Part shown: positions 1 to 7,467 of the stretch, in pieces | Position numbering within the stretch: the first letter of the stretch is position 1 | Layout: each line of letters begins with the position of its first letter | From: Paracoccaceae bacterium | GTDB lineage: Bacteria > Pseudomonadota > Alphaproteobacteria > Rhodobacterales > Rhodobacteraceae | Direction: 5' to 3' | Assembly: GCA_003561595.1 (NCBI GenBank) | Contig: PWWF01000274.1 | Span: 1-18,104 of the forward strand | Length of the DNA: 18,104 bases | Program-made: the position numbers and the translations under genes | The notes under the pieces: generated by a model | Seen by the model: the letters and a program-made list of their open reading frames with translations, nothing else | Databases searched by the model: none | Told to the model about the DNA's origin: nothing

Positions 1-1
1 C

Positions 2-1525
2 CGCGATCTGCGGCTGAGCGTGCAGCATACCGACCCCGAGATTGCGCGCGCGTCCCAGTTCACGCTGGCACCGGGGGCGGAATTTACCTTCACCTCGGAT
101 GCGCTGGACGGGCTGCGGCCAGGCACGGCGCGCGCCTCGCTGGTTGCGGGGGCCGGGGCCGCGCTGGATGTGCCGGGGCTGATCCAGCGGCTTTCGGGCT
201 ATCCCTATGGCTGCACGGAACAGATCGCCTCGTCCATCCAGCCGCTGTTGCTGGCGTCACATGCCGTGGCCGAACTGGGACTGATGAGCGAGGCCGAGGC
301 GCGCGACCGCGTGCAGCAGGCGATTGACAGCATCCTGTCGCGGCAGGGGCGCACCGGGTCATTCGGGCTGTGGGGGGCTGGCGGGTATGAGCTGTGGCTT
401 GACGCCTATATCACCGATATCCTGCTGCGGGCCGAGGCGCAGGGCGCCACTGTGCCCGCGACCGCGATGCGCATGGCGCTGAACAACCTGCGCAATGAGG
501 TCGCGATGGCCGGGCAGCTTTATGGCGGGGCGGCGGGCTATGCCTATGCCTTCCACGTCCTTGCCCGCGCGGGACAGGCCGCAATCGGTGATCTGCGCTA
601 TTATGCCGACACGCTGCCGGACCGGTTCGACACGCCGCTGGCCGCGGCCCAGCTTGGCGCGGCCCTTGCCGCCTATGGCGATCAGCGCCGCGCGGATGCG
701 ATGTTCACCCGCGCGCGTGCGTTGATCGGCGAGGATGAGATGGGCCTGCGCGCCGATTACGGCACCGGGCTGCGCGATGCGGCAGGCCTGCTGGCACTGG
801 CGGTCGAGGCGGGCAGCGACGCCGTGGACCGGGCGCAACTGGCGAGCTTTGTATCGGGCAGCGGCGCTGTCGATCAGCTTTCCACGCAAGAGGCCGCATG
901 GTCGCTGCATGCAGCGATGGCCATGGGGGCCGAAGCGCAGGGCCTGACGCGCGATGGCGCGCCGGTGGATGGCAATGTCGTGGCGCTATATGACGGGGCG
1001 CCCGTGGTGATCGGCAATCTGGGCGCGCGAGAGGTCACGGTGACCCTGTCGGCCTTTGGCGTGCCGGATGTGCCAGTAGATGCAGGCGGTGTGGGCTACA
1101 CGATAGAACGCAGCCTCTATTCGGTTGAGGGTGAGGCAGTCGACCCTGCGTCCTTGCGGGTAGGTGACCGGGTCGTGACCGTGCTGGAGCTGCGCCCCGA
1201 TGCCGGGGTCAGCGGCGGGCGGCTGATGATCGACGATGCGCTGCCTGCGGGGTTCGAGATCGACAATGCCAATCTGCTGCGCGAAGGCGATATCCGCGCG
1301 CTTGACTGGCTGGACACGCATGATCTGGCCGAGATGACCGAGGCCCGCGCCGACCGCTTTCTGGCGGCGGTGGACTGGACCGAGGACCGCCCCCTGCGGC
1401 TGGCCTATATCGCGCGCGCTGTCTCGCCGGGGGTGTTCCATCACCCCGCCGCCAAGGTCGAGGACATGTATCGGCCCACGAACCGCGCGCTGGGGGCGAC
1501 CGGGCAGGTTGTGATCGCACCGTGA
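2..1525 (+). CDS. Alpha-2-macroglobulin family protein, C-terminal part (5' truncated by window)
   Basis: The gene enters from the left edge and its open frame runs from base 2, so only the last 507 residues are visible; bacterial alpha-2-macroglobulins are usually well over 1,500 residues. The thioester motif YGCTEQ lies at about visible residues 69-74, with the Cys codon at 212-214 and the Gln codon at 221-223. In this family Cys and Gln form the internal thioester that traps attacking proteases. The motif is followed by the helical thioester domain and then by C-terminal beta domains. The family acts in the periplasm as an inner-membrane-anchored protease inhibitor, but the signal peptide or lipobox is outside the window. 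The stop codon overlaps the start of pbpC by 4 bases (GTGA), the conserved partnership of PBP1C with this inhibitor, suggesting joint protection or repair of the cell wall after envelope damage. The GTG at base 20 is internal, not a start. Confidence 0.93.
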   Translation, partial: RDLRLSVQHTDPEIARASQFTLAPGAEFTFTSDALDGLRPGTARASLVAGAGAALDVPGLIQRLSGYPYGCTEQIASSIQPLLLASHAVAELGLMSEAEARDRVQQAIDSILSRQGRTGSFGLWGAGGYELWLDAYITDILLRAEAQGATVPATAMRMALNNLRNEVAMAGQLYGGAAGYAYAFHVLARAGQAAIGDLRYYADTLPDRFDTPLAAAQLGAALAAYGDQRRADAMFTRARALIGEDEMGLRADYGTGLRDAAGLLALAVEAGSDAVDRAQLASFVSGSGAVDQLSTQEAAWSLHAAMAMGAEAQGLTRDGAPVDGNVVALYDGAPVVIGNLGAREVTVTLSAFGVPDVPVDAGGVGYTIERSLYSVEGEAVDPASLRVGDRVVTVLELRPDAGVSGGRLMIDDALPAGFEIDNANLLREGDIRALDWLDTHDLAEMTEARADRFLAAVDWTEDRPLRLAYIARAVSPGVFHHPAAKVEDMYRPTNRALGATGQVVIAP

Positions 1526-3534
1526 GGCTTTTGGCACTGGGTCTTTGTGCCGCGCTGGCGCTGGGGATCGGGCTGGATCGCTGGATCGCGGCGACCGATC
1601 TGCCCCCGCTGGTGCCCGACACCTCGGTCGAGGTGCTGGCGCGTGATGGCAGCTTGCTGCGCGCTTACACAGTGCAGGACGGGCGCTGGCGTCTGGGTGT
1701 TGCGCCCGAGCGTGTTGACCCGACCTATCTGGCGATGCTGTTGGCCTATGAGGACAAGCGTTTCTATCGACATCGGGGTGTGGACCCCGTGGCGCTGCTG
1801 CGTGCGGCCGGGCAAAGCCTCTGGCGGGGGCGCGTCGTCTCTGGCGGATCAACCCTGACCATGCAGGTCGCGCGGCTGATCGAGGAGGGCCCCACCGGCA
1901 CATGGCGCGGCAAGCTGCGTCAGATGCGCCTGGCGCTGGCGCTGGAACGCGTGCTGGGCAAGCCCGAGATCCTGAGCCTTTACCTGCATCACGCGCCGAT
2001 GGGCGGCAATATCGAAGGGCTGCGCGCGGGCAGTTTCGCGTGGTTCGGGCGCGAGCCCGCGCGGCTGACCGAAGCGCAATCGGCGCTGCTGGTGGCGCTG
2101 CCGCAATCACCTGCCGCGCGCGCGCCCGACCGACACCCCGACCGCGCACGGGTCGCGCGCGCCCGCGTGCTGGCGCGTGCCGTCGCGGCGGGTGTGATCG
2201 ACGCGGATACTGCAACCGCCGCGCAGCGCGAACCCCTGCCGCAGGACCGCCGCGCCTTTCCGGCGCTGGCCCCGCATCTGGCCGACCGTCTGCGCGCGGC
2301 CCGGCCCGATCGCCATGTCCATCGCACCACGATCGACCCCAACCTGCAGACGGCGCTGGAACAGGTCGCGCGTCAGGCGCAGCGTGATCTGCCGCCGCGT
2401 GCCACCGTCGCGATGATGGTAGCCGACCCGGCCTCGGGCGAGATTGTCGCAAGCGTCGGGTCAGGCGATTATCTGGACATGGCGCGCGAAGGCTTTGTGG
2501 ACATGACGCAGGCCCTGCGCTCGCCCGGATCGACATTGAAGCCGCTGGTCTATGGGCTGGCCTTTTCCGACGGGCTGGCGCATCCGGAAACGCTGCTGCA
2601 TGACCGCCCCGCGCGTTTCGCGGGCTATGCGCCGCAGAATTTCGACCGCCAGTTTCGCGGCCCCGTCACGGCGCGAGAGGCGTTGCAGATATCGCTCAAC
2701 CTGCCGGTGGTCGAATTGACGCAGGCGCTGGGGCCCGCGCGACTGATGGCAGCCCTGCGCGCCGCCGGTGTGCGGGCCGAGGTGCCGGGCGATGCGCCGG
2801 GGCTTGCGGTGTCTCTGGGTGGTGTCGGCATGTCGCTGGAGGGGTTGGTGCAGCTCTACGCCACCATCGCGCGCGGCGGTGCGGCGGTCGATCTGTCGGT
2901 GGAGGGGCCGAGCGATTCGCCCCGCCGTCAGGTCCTGAGCGCCGAGGCCGCCTGGCATCTGGGCGATATTCTGGCCGCCGCCCCCCGCCCCGCGCGCTTG
3001 CCGGATTGGCGCGTCGCGTTCAAGACGGGTACCTCCTATGGGCACCGGGATGCGCTGGCGGTGGGCTTTGACGGGGCGCATGTGGTCGGGGTCTGGGTCG
3101 GGCGCGCGGATGGCGCGCCGGTGCCCGGGATATACGGGGTCGATGTTGCAGCCCCCATTCTGTTCGATGTGTTCGGCCATCTGGGGACGGCACCTGTGGC
3201 GCTGCCCCCCGCGCCGCCTGCGGCGCTGGTTCTGGCGCATGGTGATCTGCCCGATCCGCTGCGCCAGTTCCGCATGGGGCCGCGCGCGGGCGATCAGGCG
3301 CCGCAACTGGCCTTTCCCCCCGATGGTGCCGAACTGGTGCCGATGGGCGGGCGGGTGATGGTGCGGGTTGAACGCGGGCAGGCGCCGTTCACATGGTTTG
3401 CCAATGGCGCCCCGGTCCTGCGCCAGAGCCATGAGCGCGAGACGATGCTGGAACTCGACAGTCCTGGGTTCGTCTCGCTGGCGGTGGTCGATGCCACAGG
3501 TCAGGCCGCCCGCGTGCAGGTCGAGCTGCGCTGA
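1522..3534 (+). CDS. pbpC: Penicillin-binding protein 1C (bifunctional peptidoglycan glycosyltransferase/transpeptidase)
   Basis: The 670-residue product builds and crosslinks peptidoglycan in the periplasm. A short N-terminal hydrophobic anchor (about residues 3-17) precedes a GT51 glycosyltransferase domain, with EDKRFYRHRGVDP and its catalytic Glu at 77, GGSTLTMQ at 108-115, and the later GGNIEGLRAG and ALLVALPQSP blocks. The transpeptidase domain has STLK with nucleophile Ser337 and Lys340, SLN at 391-393 and KTGTS at 501-505, so both active sites look intact. The C-terminal stretch after about residue 575 fits the BiPBP_C domain that distinguishes PBP1C from other class A enzymes. The GTG start at 1522 overlaps the upstream macroglobulin stop, indicating translational coupling. 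The gene ends 25 bases before the convergent anti-sigma gene, and I see no clear terminator there. Confidence 0.95.
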   Translation: MRLLALGLCAALALGIGLDRWIAATDLPPLVPDTSVEVLARDGSLLRAYTVQDGRWRLGVAPERVDPTYLAMLLAYEDKRFYRHRGVDPVALLRAAGQSLWRGRVVSGGSTLTMQVARLIEEGPTGTWRGKLRQMRLALALERVLGKPEILSLYLHHAPMGGNIEGLRAGSFAWFGREPARLTEAQSALLVALPQSPAARAPDRHPDRARVARARVLARAVAAGVIDADTATAAQREPLPQDRRAFPALAPHLADRLRAARPDRHVHRTTIDPNLQTALEQVARQAQRDLPPRATVAMMVADPASGEIVASVGSGDYLDMAREGFVDMTQALRSPGSTLKPLVYGLAFSDGLAHPETLLHDRPARFAGYAPQNFDRQFRGPVTAREALQISLNLPVVELTQALGPARLMAALRAAGVRAEVPGDAPGLAVSLGGVGMSLEGLVQLYATIARGGAAVDLSVEGPSDSPRRQVLSAEAAWHLGDILAAAPRPARLPDWRVAFKTGTSYGHRDALAVGFDGAHVVGVWVGRADGAPVPGIYGVDVAAPILFDVFGHLGTAPVALPPAPPAALVLAHGDLPDPLRQFRMGPRAGDQAPQLAFPPDGAELVPMGGRVMVRVERGQAPFTWFANGAPVLRQSHERETMLELDSPGFVSLAVVDATGQAARVQVELR

Positions 3535-3559
3535 CGGACCGTGGGTAGCCAGGCAATCA

Positions 3560-4357
3560 TCACTCCTGCACAGCGGCGGCGAGGGTGGTGATCGACCCGG
3601 CATCGGTTGCAGCGATGACAGCGTAATGCAGACCCTCGCTGCTCCAATACGCCATCCTCTCCCCGTCGCGTTCCGCAACGCGCAGGCTGTAATCTGGTTG
3701 TTCCAACGCGCGTGGGGTCATCGAGACGGTGATTCGCTCATTGTCCGGGTTTCGATAATAGAACACGGCGACCGGCTGGTTATCGACCACCGCCAGACGT
3801 GCGGTTTCCACCTGATAGCCCAGCCGGTCCAGCTTGGGGCTGTCGATCTTCTGCTGCATCTGTTGCGACATCCAGTCCAAGGCGGCGTCCATCTCATATG
3901 CCTCAAAACTGGCGCGTTCAAAGGCGGCGAGCTTGTAGGCCGTATGTTCCGCCAGCGTGTGCGAGACGAATTGCGGATAGACCGTGCCACCATTGCCAGT
4001 GCCGCTGCCATAAAGCGCATGTGTGCCCCAGCCCGCCGCGAACAGCAGAACGCTGGCCGCGATACGCTGCACCACAGGGCCGAAAGCCACCACGCGCCAG
4101 CGCCGCTTTTGCAGCTTGCGCGCAAGCTGGCGTTCCAGCGCGGCGATCTGCAGGTTTTCGGGGCGGTCATCCGCGCTGGCGGCGTAATCATGCAGCAGAT
4201 TGCCGAAATGCCGCCATTGCGCCACGGCCTCGCGGGCTTGGGCGTCATGGGCCAGCCGCGCCTCAATCTCGGCCATCCGCTCGGGCGCGAGCGTGCCATC
4301 GACATAGGCCATCAAGTCGGGGTCAAGGCCCGGATCAGGGGTATCCGTGCGCGTCAT
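3560..4357 (-). CDS. Transmembrane anti-sigma factor paired with the ECF sigma factor
   Basis: The 265-residue product begins with a soluble domain rich in the pattern DPDLMAYVDGTL...EIEARLAHD, typical of anti-sigma factors that hold an ECF sigma factor at the membrane. One hydrophobic segment (about residues 92-114) would cross the inner membrane. The remaining roughly 150 residues would be periplasmic and presumably sense the signal. The N-terminal domain has no Cys-rich HxxxCxxC zinc motif, so it is not a classical zinc-binding anti-sigma factor such as ChrR. The ATG overlaps the sigma stop by 4 bases (ATGA on the minus strand), so the two are one translationally coupled operon. Regulated proteolysis of the membrane protein is the usual release route in this class, but nothing here shows which protease or stimulus acts. 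Confidence 0.87.
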   Translation of the reverse strand: MTRTDTPDPGLDPDLMAYVDGTLAPERMAEIEARLAHDAQAREAVAQWRHFGNLLHDYAASADDRPENLQIAALERQLARKLQKRRWRVVAFGPVVQRIAASVLLFAAGWGTHALYGSGTGNGGTVYPQFVSHTLAEHTAYKLAAFERASFEAYEMDAALDWMSQQMQQKIDSPKLDRLGYQVETARLAVVDNQPVAVFYYRNPDNERITVSMTPRALEQPDYSLRVAERDGERMAYWSSEGLHYAVIAATDAGSITTLAAAVQE

Positions 4358-4869
4358 GCGTCACCTTCCTTCCGTTTCAGGATCGTCAGCTTTCCCGCGC
4401 CGACACCCTGCACGATCCGGCGCAGGGCCTCGCGTCCGCGGCCCAGCCGCGACATGAATGTGCCAAGCGGCACGTCCAGACAGCGCGCGGCTTCGGCATA
4501 GCTCATCTCGCGCAGCGCGATCAGGATGATCGGCATGCGCTGCGCCTCGGGCAACTGGTCCAGCGCGCCCAGCACCTGCTTCAGTTCAAGCTGCGTGTGC
4601 TGGCAGTCGCGCGCCACCGGGTCCGGCAGGTCGGGCGCAGCATCCGTGCGCGTTTTCGCGCGGCGCAACTCGCTGACATGGGTGTTGTGCAGGATGCGGA
4701 ACAGCCACGGGCGCAGGTTCGAACCGGGCTGGAACGTATCGGACTTGGCAATCGCTTTCAGCAGTGTTTCCTGCACCAGATCATCGGCGGCGACCGGGTC
4801 GCGGGTCAGGACCAACGCATAGCGGCGCAGGCTGCCGACATGGGTATGCAATTCGGTTTTCAGGCTCAC
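4354..4869 (-). CDS. ECF-type RNA polymerase sigma factor
   Basis: The 171-residue product has the two-domain ECF layout. Region 2 is at about residues 8-72, with DDLVQETLLKAI, the LRPWLFRILHN block and a terminal ELRR. After a linker, region 4 is at about 100-152, with LDQLPEAQRMPIILIALREMSYAEAA and a helix-turn-helix ending LGTFMSRLGRGREALRR. It would direct RNA polymerase to a dedicated promoter class. The start is GTG at 4867-4869, chosen because AAGG lies about 8 bases upstream and a promoter-like element sits just beyond at 4901-4926. That element matches three others in the window (near 4967, 6710 and 6785), so autoregulation is likely. The next gene, overlapping by 4 bases, is its anti-sigma factor. 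I cannot assign the ECF subgroup with confidence from the sequence alone. Confidence 0.93.
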   Translation of the reverse strand: MSLKTELHTHVGSLRRYALVLTRDPVAADDLVQETLLKAIAKSDTFQPGSNLRPWLFRILHNTHVSELRRAKTRTDAAPDLPDPVARDCQHTQLELKQVLGALDQLPEAQRMPIILIALREMSYAEAARCLDVPLGTFMSRLGRGREALRRIVQGVGAGKLTILKRKEGDA

Positions 4870-4900
4870 GATGTCACCTTTTCAGGCTAGTTTTCAGGAC

Positions 4901-4927
4901 ATACGCGCCATGCGCGGGTTTCATCCA
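4901..4927 (-). promoter_or_regulatory. Putative ECF promoter of the sigma/anti-sigma operon (autoregulatory)
   Basis: Read on the minus strand, TGGATGAAA (4919-4927) is followed by exactly 13 bases and then CGTAT (4901-4905). Transcription would begin near 4893, giving a leader of about 24 bases before the GTG start at 4869. It is the weakest of four matching sites: T replaces the first G of the -35 element and A the fourth base of CGTT. That the sigma factor itself reads it is inferred. Confidence 0.7.
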
Positions 4928-4958
4928 GAAACTGCGGAAAAAATCTGTCGCGTCAGCC

Positions 4959-4986
4959 GGGATGAAAGCCCCGCGTGAGGCGTTTT
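4959..4986 (+). promoter_or_regulatory. Putative ECF promoter of the DUF2333 gene
   Basis: GGGATGAAA (4959-4967), a 13-base spacer and CGTTTT (4981-4986) lie 23 bases before the ATG at 5010. A start near 4993 leaves a short leader carrying the ribosome-binding site. Written as GGGAT-N17-CGTT, the spacing matches ECF-type promoters. It is divergent from the sigma operon promoter, the two -35 elements being 31 bases apart. Confidence 0.75.
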
Positions 4987-5009
4987 CCCTGCAGTTACAG
5001 GAGAGCACC

Positions 5010-6005
5010 ATGGCAAACGATCTGATCCTGCGGCCGCCCGTGCCCGCGAAGCGACCGCAGACAACACTGCCGGGCCTGATCTTCGGCACGAAACCGCGGG
5101 TGATCGCAAAACGCAGTGTGCTGTATCTGGCCGCTGTTCTGGTCCTGTATTTCGGCGTGATCGGCAATCTGATGCATCGGATCGACGCGGATCTGGAGTT
5201 CACACCGCCCGCGCCCATCGAGGATGGCAGCCATGCCGTGAACATGGCCGAAGCGCTGATCCTGCGCGAAACGGTCGAGAACCGCTGGACCGCGAATGAC
5301 CCGATCTTCTTTCCGACCGCGTTTCACGACAACATGCCGAATTTTCAGCGCGGCATGATGCGCGCGATCAGCCGTTTCACGATGGAGCTGGAAAACCAGA
5401 TCGGGCGGCTGCGCGGATCCTCGGCCATCGACCGCGATCTGGAACGCGCGACCGGCCTGCTGCAATTCCCGACCGATGTGTGGCTGTTCGATTTCGACCA
5501 GTCCTTCCTGCCGATCCAGCCCGCCGACACGCAATATGAGGCCGCCGCCCGCGCCTTGCGGTCCTTCAACACGCGTGTGGCCATCGGCATGGCCGTGTTC
5601 GAGACCCGCGCCGACGCGCTGGCCCTGACGGTTGAACGCATGGCCAGTGAGCTGGGATCGCGCGCCGCAATCGTGGATGACCATGTCAGCGGCGACGGGT
5701 TCATCATCGATTTCGTGTCCGATGACATCTTCTATTTCAACAAGGGGATGGCCTATGCGTCCTATCTTTTGCTGCGCGAACTGGGCCGCGATTTCGAGGA
5801 TGTCATCCGCGCCCAGGGCCTGACCCGCGTGTGGCAGCAGGGGCTGGAGAGCCTGCGCCTGGCGTCCCAGCAAAAACCGCTGATTGTGTTGAACAGCTCT
5901 GGGGCGAACAGTTTCCTTGCCAATCATCTGCATCTGCAGGGGTTCTACCTGAAACGCGCGATCCTGCAACTTGATGAGGTCGCACGCGTGATCCGCGCGA
6001 ACTGA
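5010..6005 (+). CDS. DUF2333 family membrane-anchored protein
   Basis: The 331-residue product matches my recollection of the DUF2333 family. Recognisable blocks are ENRWTANDPIFFP, DNMPNFQRGMMRAISRF, DRDLERATGLLQFP and WLFDFDQSFLPIQPADTQY. A single hydrophobic segment (about residues 36-54, after a basic stretch) anchors it in the inner membrane; the rest is hydrophilic, probably periplasmic and largely helical. The family's function is unknown to me and I see no catalytic motif. The start is ATG 5010, because AGGAG at 4999-5003 is spaced 6 bases from it and the ECF-like promoter at 4959-4986 ends just upstream. A longer open frame upstream would have to cross that promoter and is rejected. 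The gene diverges from the sigma factor, has its own terminator, and is probably a direct target of that sigma factor. Confidence 0.87.
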   Translation: MANDLILRPPVPAKRPQTTLPGLIFGTKPRVIAKRSVLYLAAVLVLYFGVIGNLMHRIDADLEFTPPAPIEDGSHAVNMAEALILRETVENRWTANDPIFFPTAFHDNMPNFQRGMMRAISRFTMELENQIGRLRGSSAIDRDLERATGLLQFPTDVWLFDFDQSFLPIQPADTQYEAAARALRSFNTRVAIGMAVFETRADALALTVERMASELGSRAAIVDDHVSGDGFIIDFVSDDIFYFNKGMAYASYLLLRELGRDFEDVIRAQGLTRVWQQGLESLRLASQQKPLIVLNSSGANSFLANHLHLQGFYLKRAILQLDEVARVIRAN

Positions 6006-6024
6006 GCGACATCTTTTGCGAGCG

Positions 6025-6054
6025 CACCCCGGCCTCCAGGGCCGGGGTGTTTGC
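6025..6054 (+). terminator. Rho-independent terminator after DUF2333
   Basis: A perfect 10-base GC-rich stem (CACCCCGGCC at 6025-6034, GGCCGGGGTG at 6040-6049) with a 5-base loop is followed by a short TTT run. It lies 20 bases after the DUF2333 stop, so that gene appears to be transcribed alone. Confidence 0.8.
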
Positions 6055-6283
6055 TGTGCAGGCTTTCTTGCGCTTCGGACTGACTGGCGCGCGTGCGACG
6101 GCCTCGCCAAAACGCCCGGCTTGTCCCGCAGACAAGCGGCAAGAGAAGCCTTCCATCCCTCCAAGTGATGCATTGGCTCTAGCAATCTGCGCGAGGGGAG
6201 CGGCACCAGATGTTGACTGGTCCTTGGCATGGTGGCGCGTGCGCAATTCCCAAGACGCCCCGCAGGTCATATCCGCGCACATG
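6055..6283. other. Non-coding spacer between two converging terminators
   Basis: This stretch of about 230 bases lies between the terminators of two converging genes. Open frames cross it on both strands, but none has a convincing ribosome-binding site or recognisable domain, and the longer ones run into neighbouring genes. It holds a perfect 7-base hairpin (GCTTGTC at 6119-6125, GACAAGC at 6131-6137) without a T tract. No tRNA fold is apparent. It could be a remnant or a dispersed repeat, which cannot be judged from this window alone. Confidence 0.5.
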
Positions 6284-6314
6284 AAAACGCCGGGGCAACA
6301 TGGCCCCGGCGTTT
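6284..6314 (-). terminator. Rho-independent terminator of the DUF1127-like gene
   Basis: A perfect 12-base stem (6285-6296 with 6303-6314) closes a 6-base loop. Read on the minus strand it ends in TTTT, downstream of the small gene whose stop is at 6332. The AAA/TTT ends of the stem may also let it work in the other direction. Confidence 0.8.
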
Positions 6315-6331
6315 CTCGCAATGTCGCGGCG

Positions 6332-6670
6332 TTATTCTGCCGCGATGGCGTGGTGCTCTCGCCTCTCGATGCCTGCATCCTCTTCCTCGACCAGCCGCAG
6401 GATGTCCGAGGTGATCTCGGCTTCGCGTTCGGCCCGAAGCGCCAGTTCCTCGACATCGAAGGCAAGCGTCGCACGCGACAGGCCGATCCGGTTTAGCTGC
6501 CGCTCGTTCAGGCGCAGCAGGGTGGCTGTGACCGCGATCATGTCGCGGTCCTGCAGCCAGGCTTCATAGTCGCGCCGGTCGCGATGGATCAGCCGGCCCC
6601 ACAGGCCGATCATGCCATCCTTGCGCTTGGCGCGGGCGGGCAGGGCAGGGGCAGTCTGTGTCATGGACAT
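6332..6670 (-). CDS. Small DUF1127-like protein of unknown function
   Basis: The 112-residue product is charged and soluble, with no signal peptide or membrane segment. Residues 54-66 read LNERQLNRIGLSR, resembling the core of DUF1127/YjiS-like proteins (L..R.L..IG..R), embedded in a helical region followed by a Glu-rich tail. I assign only this similarity; the protein is longer than typical DUF1127 members and no biochemical role can be read. The start is ATG 6668-6670, because GGAGGA sits 4 bases upstream of it. An ATG four codons earlier (6680-6682) would place that ribosome-binding sequence inside the coding region, and an ATG two codons later is also possible. The gene is monocistronic, has its own terminator, and is preceded by a strong copy of the shared ECF-like promoter, divergent from the antiporter operon. 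Confidence 0.72.
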   Translation of the reverse strand: MSMTQTAPALPARAKRKDGMIGLWGRLIHRDRRDYEAWLQDRDMIAVTATLLRLNERQLNRIGLSRATLAFDVEELALRAEREAEITSDILRLVEEEDAGIERREHHAIAAE

Positions 6671-6697
6671 GGGTTCCTCCATCTGGTTGACATGGCG

Positions 6698-6725
6698 ATA
6701 ACGCCTTGATGCTGCATTTCATCCC
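6698..6725 (-). promoter_or_regulatory. Putative ECF promoter of the DUF1127-like gene
   Basis: On the minus strand GGGATGAAA (6717-6725) is followed by 13 bases and CGTTAT (6698-6703). A start near 6691 leaves about 20 bases of leader before the ATG at 6670, with GGAGGA in between. The -35 element is identical to those at 4959 and 6771. Confidence 0.75.
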
Positions 6726-6770
6726 GGCCTCACCACGGCGTGATCGCCCGAGGGTTTCGCCGCACGCGAC

Positions 6771-6798
6771 GGGATGAAACTGCGCCCCCATGCGTTAG
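6771..6798 (+). promoter_or_regulatory. Putative ECF promoter of the Mrp antiporter operon
   Basis: GGGATGAAA (6771-6779), a 13-base spacer and CGTTAG (6793-6798) point into the antiporter operon. The predicted start is near 6805, about 75 bases before the preferred mrpE start. It is divergent from the promoter of the DUF1127-like gene, the -35 elements being 45 bases apart. Other promoters for the operon are not excluded. Confidence 0.72.
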
Positions 6799-6879
6799 CT
6801 TATCAACCATGATATGACGGATCATCATCGCCGCGGCGCAGCTTGCGGGGATGCTCGATCACGGGGATACGAGGCTATT

Positions 6880-7467
6880 GTGCGCAAGACTGCCGAACAG
6901 ACACCGGGCCATGATGGCCCCCCGCCCGCACGCGCCACCCAGATGGTGCTGCGCGACACGCCCCCGCCGCCTGGCATGCGCTGGCGTCGTTTTGCCGTCA
7001 AACTGGTGGCGCTGGCGCTGATCTGGGGGGTGCTGACCGAATTTCGCGTCGATGCGTTATACTTCGGGGTGCCCGCCATCCTGCTGGGGGCGGCGCTGGT
7101 CTTTGCGATGCCAGTCGCGCCGGGCTGGCGCATTTCGCCTGCTGGGGCGGTCAGTTTCGCGCTGTGGTTCGCGGTCCAGTCGGTGCGCGGGGCGGTCGAT
7201 GTCGCGCAGCGCGCCTTTTCGCCCGCGATGCCGCTGCGCCCCGGCTTTCGCAGCTATGCGCCCGACCTGCCGGGTGGCGCGCCACGGGTGATGTTCCTCA
7301 ACACAATCACGCTTCTGCCCGGCACCCTGTCGGCCGAGGTTGAGGGTGATGAGGTGATTGTCCACATGCTCGACACACGCGCCGATCTGGAGGCCGATCT
7401 TGGCGCGCTGGAGGCGCGGATCGCCGCGCTGTTCGGCCTGAACGTCAATCCCAGAGGGTCCACATGA
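6880..7467 (+). CDS. mrpE: Mrp-type Na+/H+ antiporter subunit E
   Basis: The product is a small inner-membrane subunit of a multi-subunit cation/proton antiporter. It has hydrophobic helices at VKLVALALIWGVL, LYFGVPAILLGAALVFA and GAVSFALWFAVQSV. The MrpE hallmark MFLNTITLLPGTLSAEV is followed by the soluble C-terminal domain (VIVHMLDTR). The start is uncertain: the frame opens at ATG 6814, but only GTG 6880 has a good ribosome-binding site (GAGG at 6871-6874, 5 bases away), giving 195 residues; ATG 6943 would give 174. Typical MrpE proteins are about 160 residues and the extra N-terminus is hydrophilic and Pro-rich, so a downstream start remains possible. It is the first gene of the operon, overlaps mrpF by 4 bases, and lies behind the ECF-like promoter at 6771-6798. 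Confidence 0.88.
   Translation: MRKTAEQTPGHDGPPPARATQMVLRDTPPPPGMRWRRFAVKLVALALIWGVLTEFRVDALYFGVPAILLGAALVFAMPVAPGWRISPAGAVSFALWFAVQSVRGAVDVAQRAFSPAMPLRPGFRSYAPDLPGGAPRVMFLNTITLLPGTLSAEVEGDEVIVHMLDTRADLEADLGALEARIAALFGLNVNPRGST

Noticed and set aside
986..2536. Long minus-strand open frame (516 codons) opposite the macroglobulin gene and pbpC
   Set aside because: Antisense to two well-supported genes; composition rich in Arg, Pro and Ala as expected for GC-rich shadow frames, and no domain.
3368..4501. 377-codon plus-strand open frame over the end of pbpC and the anti-sigma gene
   Set aside because: Overlaps two genes with recognisable domains; the translation has no family character.
4764..5009. 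Upstream extension of the DUF2333 frame to 4764
   Set aside because: It would run through the sigma gene's 5' end and both promoter-like elements, and AGGAG sits before ATG 5010.
6047..6496. 149-codon plus-strand frame in the spacer and under the DUF1127-like gene
   Set aside because: No ribosome-binding site, crosses a strong terminator hairpin and is antisense to the small gene.
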